From the NCBI GenBank assembly GCA_038231615.1, contig JBBRLA010000483.1, forward strand, positions 1 to 6,749: a stretch of DNA of 6,749 nucleotides, given 5' to 3'. This DNA is from JBBRLA01 sp038231615 (GTDB lineage Bacteria; Myxococcota_A; Polyangia; Palsa-1104; JAEUJZ01). The notes under the pieces were generated by a model. That model was not told where the DNA came from. It searched no databases and saw nothing but the letters and a program-made list of their open reading frames with translations. Positions 5,883 to 6,749 of this stretch are shown here, one piece after another; positions within the stretch are counted from its first letter, which is position 1; each line of letters opens with the position of its first letter. The position numbers were made by a program, and so were the translations under genes.

Positions 5883-5957
5883 GCGCCTTAACGCAAGGCG
5901 CCTTGTCAGACTAGGTACAGCATGTGCAGAGCCTACACGAAGGGTCTGACAAGGCGC
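5883..5957. repeat. Nested inverted repeats with two alternative hairpins
   Basis: GCGCCTTGTCAGAC (5898-5911) and GTCTGACAAGGCGC (5944-5957) are perfect 14-bp inverted arms around a 32-base loop. The left arm overlaps AAGGCGC (5895-5901), which can instead pair with GCGCCTT (5883-5889) across a 5-base loop. The two structures exclude each other. It lies just past the end of the 26-codon ORF on the - strand and before the transposase fragment. It could be a terminator without a U-tract, an attenuator-like switch, or an end of a small mobile element. Confidence 0.6.
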
Positions 5958-5973
5958 TGTCAGCGATGGTATT

Positions 5974-6054
5974 CTAGACCCGGCGTGCGATCCGCCATCG
6001 GCGGAGCTTCTCTGTCAATGGGTTGATAAATTCCATATGTTTCTTCAAGGACAT
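5974..6054 (-). CDS. Possible 26-residue basic peptide gene with strong ribosome binding site
   Basis: The ORF starts ATG at 6054, begins MSLKKHMEF, ends RRWRIARRV and stops at TAG (5976-5974). Nine of 26 residues are Lys or Arg, mostly near the ends, with no membrane segment. Its support is a perfect AGGAGG five bases before the ATG, the best ribosome binding site in the window. It has no recognisable homology, so it could be a leader peptide, a small RNA- or DNA-binding peptide, or the surviving start of a gene truncated by insertion. The stop codon is followed within 20 bases by the nested inverted repeats. Confidence 0.4.
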   Translation of the reverse strand: MSLKKHMEFINPLTEKLRRWRIARRV

Positions 6055-6059
6055 ATCTT

Positions 6060-6065
6060 CCTCCT
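6060..6065 (-). promoter_or_regulatory. Consensus Shine-Dalgarno of the small ORF
   Basis: CCTCCT on the + strand reads AGGAGG on the - strand, five bases upstream of the ATG at 6054. It is followed by AAGAT. Full consensus and ideal spacing argue that something starting here was, or is, translated. Confidence 0.6.
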
Positions 6066-6066
6066 A

Positions 6067-6150
6067 GTCCGCAGAGCGGACGGCAGAAATAGGGCCCTTG
6101 GGCCCCGATGGCCCTTGAGGCAGAATGTCCCTGTGCCAGGGTCCTGCCCT
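6067..6150. repeat. Cluster of short inverted repeats upstream of the small ORF
   Basis: GTCCGC-AGA-GCGGAC (6067-6081) forms a six-pair hairpin directly against the Shine-Dalgarno. CCCTG-TGC-CAGGG (6129-6141) and the overlapping AGGG-TCCTG-CCCT (6138-6150) are two more. In between, 6091-6117 holds several GGGCC/GGCCC elements that can pair among themselves. On the - strand these would form a folded leader before the 26-codon ORF. GC-rich DNA yields such pairs easily, so only the hairpin at 6067 is clearly notable. Confidence 0.4.
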
Positions 6151-6170
6151 CGGGTTGGACTTCCTCTTGC

Positions 6171-6213
6171 CCCTCAGCTATCGCTGTGCGATCAACACCG
6201 CGATAGCTGAGGG
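6171..6213. repeat. Strong hairpin, 14-bp perfect arms
   Basis: CCCTCAGCTATCGC (6171-6184) and GCGATAGCTGAGGG (6200-6213) are exact inverted copies. After one mismatch, GTG and CAC extend the stem. It lies about 50 bases after the stop of the XRE-like gene at 6262. It may act as a Rho-assisted or structural terminator or a repetitive extragenic palindrome. No U-tract follows on either strand. Confidence 0.65.
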
Positions 6214-6261
6214 CTCTCGTCTAGGTTGGCGGTCCACGGATCGTCATGGGCTCTCCTCCGG

Positions 6262-6510
6262 CTAAGACCTGCGGGCGGGCTTGTCGCTGACTGGCCGCCA
6301 GATCTGCTCAGCAGGCACGCCCAGGACTTGCGCTATTCTCTGCCGAGTGCGTTCGGGAGGAATCAGACCTGTAGCGACCGCTCGCAAGTAGCCGCCGCTC
6401 AGGCCCACCGCGCGGGTCAGGGCCGCCTGCGAAGGATAGCCGGCTTTGATCCGCTGGACATGGAACTCCGTCATGTCGAACGAGACTTTTGTTTTCCCTG
6501 CGATGTGCAT
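6262..6510 (-). CDS. Small XRE-like helix-turn-helix regulator
   Basis: 82 residues. FHVQRIKAGYPSQAALTRAVGLS, then GGYLRAVATGL as recognition helix, then RTRQRIAQVLGVPAEQIWRPV is the five-helix order of a compact XRE/Cro DNA-binding domain, filling residues about 14-75 and leaving no room for a sensor domain. ATG 6510 is preferred, being preceded by GTGGGAAATC as a weak ribosome binding site. TTG 6546 and ATG 6474 are alternatives that do not alter the domain. Its upstream region carries four phased 11-bp repeats, which fits a self-regulated repressor. It could be an antitoxin-like or phage-like regulator, but no partner toxin is visible beside it. Confidence 0.72.
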   Translation of the reverse strand: MHIAGKTKVSFDMTEFHVQRIKAGYPSQAALTRAVGLSGGYLRAVATGLIPPERTRQRIAQVLGVPAEQIWRPVSDKPARRS

Positions 6511-6552
6511 GATTTCCCACTCTGACCGCTTGGCAGCGGAGTACAATGAGCC

Positions 6553-6592
6553 TGGTCACTTGTTGGTCACATCCTGTTCATGACCTGTTCAT
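6553..6592. promoter_or_regulatory. Four phased 11-bp direct repeats, probable operator
   Basis: TGGTCAC at 6553 and 6564, then TGTTCAT at 6575 and 6586, start exactly 11 bases apart, giving consensus TG(G/T)TCA(C/T). The near-helical period places all four on the same DNA face. The array lies 43-82 bases upstream of ATG 6510 and 18 bases outside the probable IS21 end. A multi-site operator for the adjacent XRE-like protein is the simplest reading; membership in the IS end is the alternative. Confidence 0.55.
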
Positions 6593-6609
6593 GGCGCGCA
6601 GAGAGAAAG

Positions 6610-6659
6610 TGATCAACGACAATTACTTTTGCCGGTCAGCGACAACTAGAATTGCCGGT
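6610..6659 (+). mobile_element. Left end of a probable IS21-family element
   Basis: Two imperfect 23-bp direct repeats lie head to tail. TCAACGACAATTA leading to TTTTGCCGG starts at 6613, and TCAGCGACAACTA leading to AATTGCCGG starts at 6636. Multiple terminal repeats with a CGACAA core and a 5' TG (6610) are typical of IS21-family ends. The istA-like start follows 50 bases later. The element runs off the window, so the target duplication and right end cannot be checked. Confidence 0.6.
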
Positions 6660-6708
6660 TGGGGCCGTGCCGAATGCGCGTGCGAGGCTAGCGGGTCAAG
6701 GAGACCCG

Positions 6709-6749
6709 ATGGTCACAAACGTTCAGGTCGGTTTGCTGAGGCGAAAGCG
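6709..6749 (+). CDS. istA: IS21-family transposase IstA, N-terminal 13 codons only (partial)
   Basis: ATG 6709 follows AAGGAG (6698-6703) at a spacing of five bases and reads MVTNVQVGLLRRK before the window ends. IstA proteins commonly begin MVTDxQV followed by a helix leading into a helix-turn-helix, and the adjacent terminal repeats agree. IstA is the DDE transposase that works with the IstB ATPase. Only 13 residues are visible, so the call rests mainly on context. Confidence 0.55.
   Translation, partial: MVTNVQVGLLRRK

Noticed and set aside
6226..6525. 99-codon + strand frame over the right-hand XRE-like gene
   Set aside because: It is a shadow: the opposite strand gives a well-formed helix-turn-helix domain.

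Overview
This is a high-GC window, probably from a proteobacterium. A member of the Chromatiales or a similar repeat- and transposon-rich gammaproteobacterium is my guess, from GC content and from the kinds of small families seen here. No marker gene fixes the taxon. There are no RNA genes and no CRISPR array.

Left part (1-3459): an intact M28-type zinc peptidase on the + strand (87-1172) converges, with a 6-bp gap, on a long - strand gene (1179-3308). The product of that gene is the most unusual in the window. It has a sigma-54-activator-like AAA+ domain lacking several hallmark residues, a long Ala/Pro-rich region, a Cys/His cluster like that of zinc-binding anti-sigma factors, and a single C-terminal membrane helix.

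Middle part (3460-5157): three small + strand genes follow. The first two (3460-4074 and 4113-4340) look like a two-gene unit, in which a body protein is followed by a separately encoded KGLEKG-type tail. The third (4433-5062) ends in 9-residue RLxGLSPEE repeats and lies behind a perfect 21-bp palindrome. Its 3' end is duplicated just downstream as a decayed copy that overlaps it by ATGA. This copy stops resembling the gene at about 5157.

Right part (5158-6749): this is mobile and regulatory DNA. On the - strand lie the 3' remnant of an IS4-type transposase gene, whose stop codon overlaps the start of a small XRE-like gene; a 26-codon ORF with a perfect Shine-Dalgarno; several strong inverted repeats; and a second small XRE-like gene. 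Four helically phased 11-bp repeats lie upstream of this second regulator. The window closes with the left end of what appears to be an IS21-family element (terminal repeats and the first 13 codons of istA).

Functional links are inferred only. The peptidase and the membrane AAA-like protein could form a regulatory locus, but convergent orientation argues against co-transcription. The right half is best read as an insertion hotspot with two small regulators.
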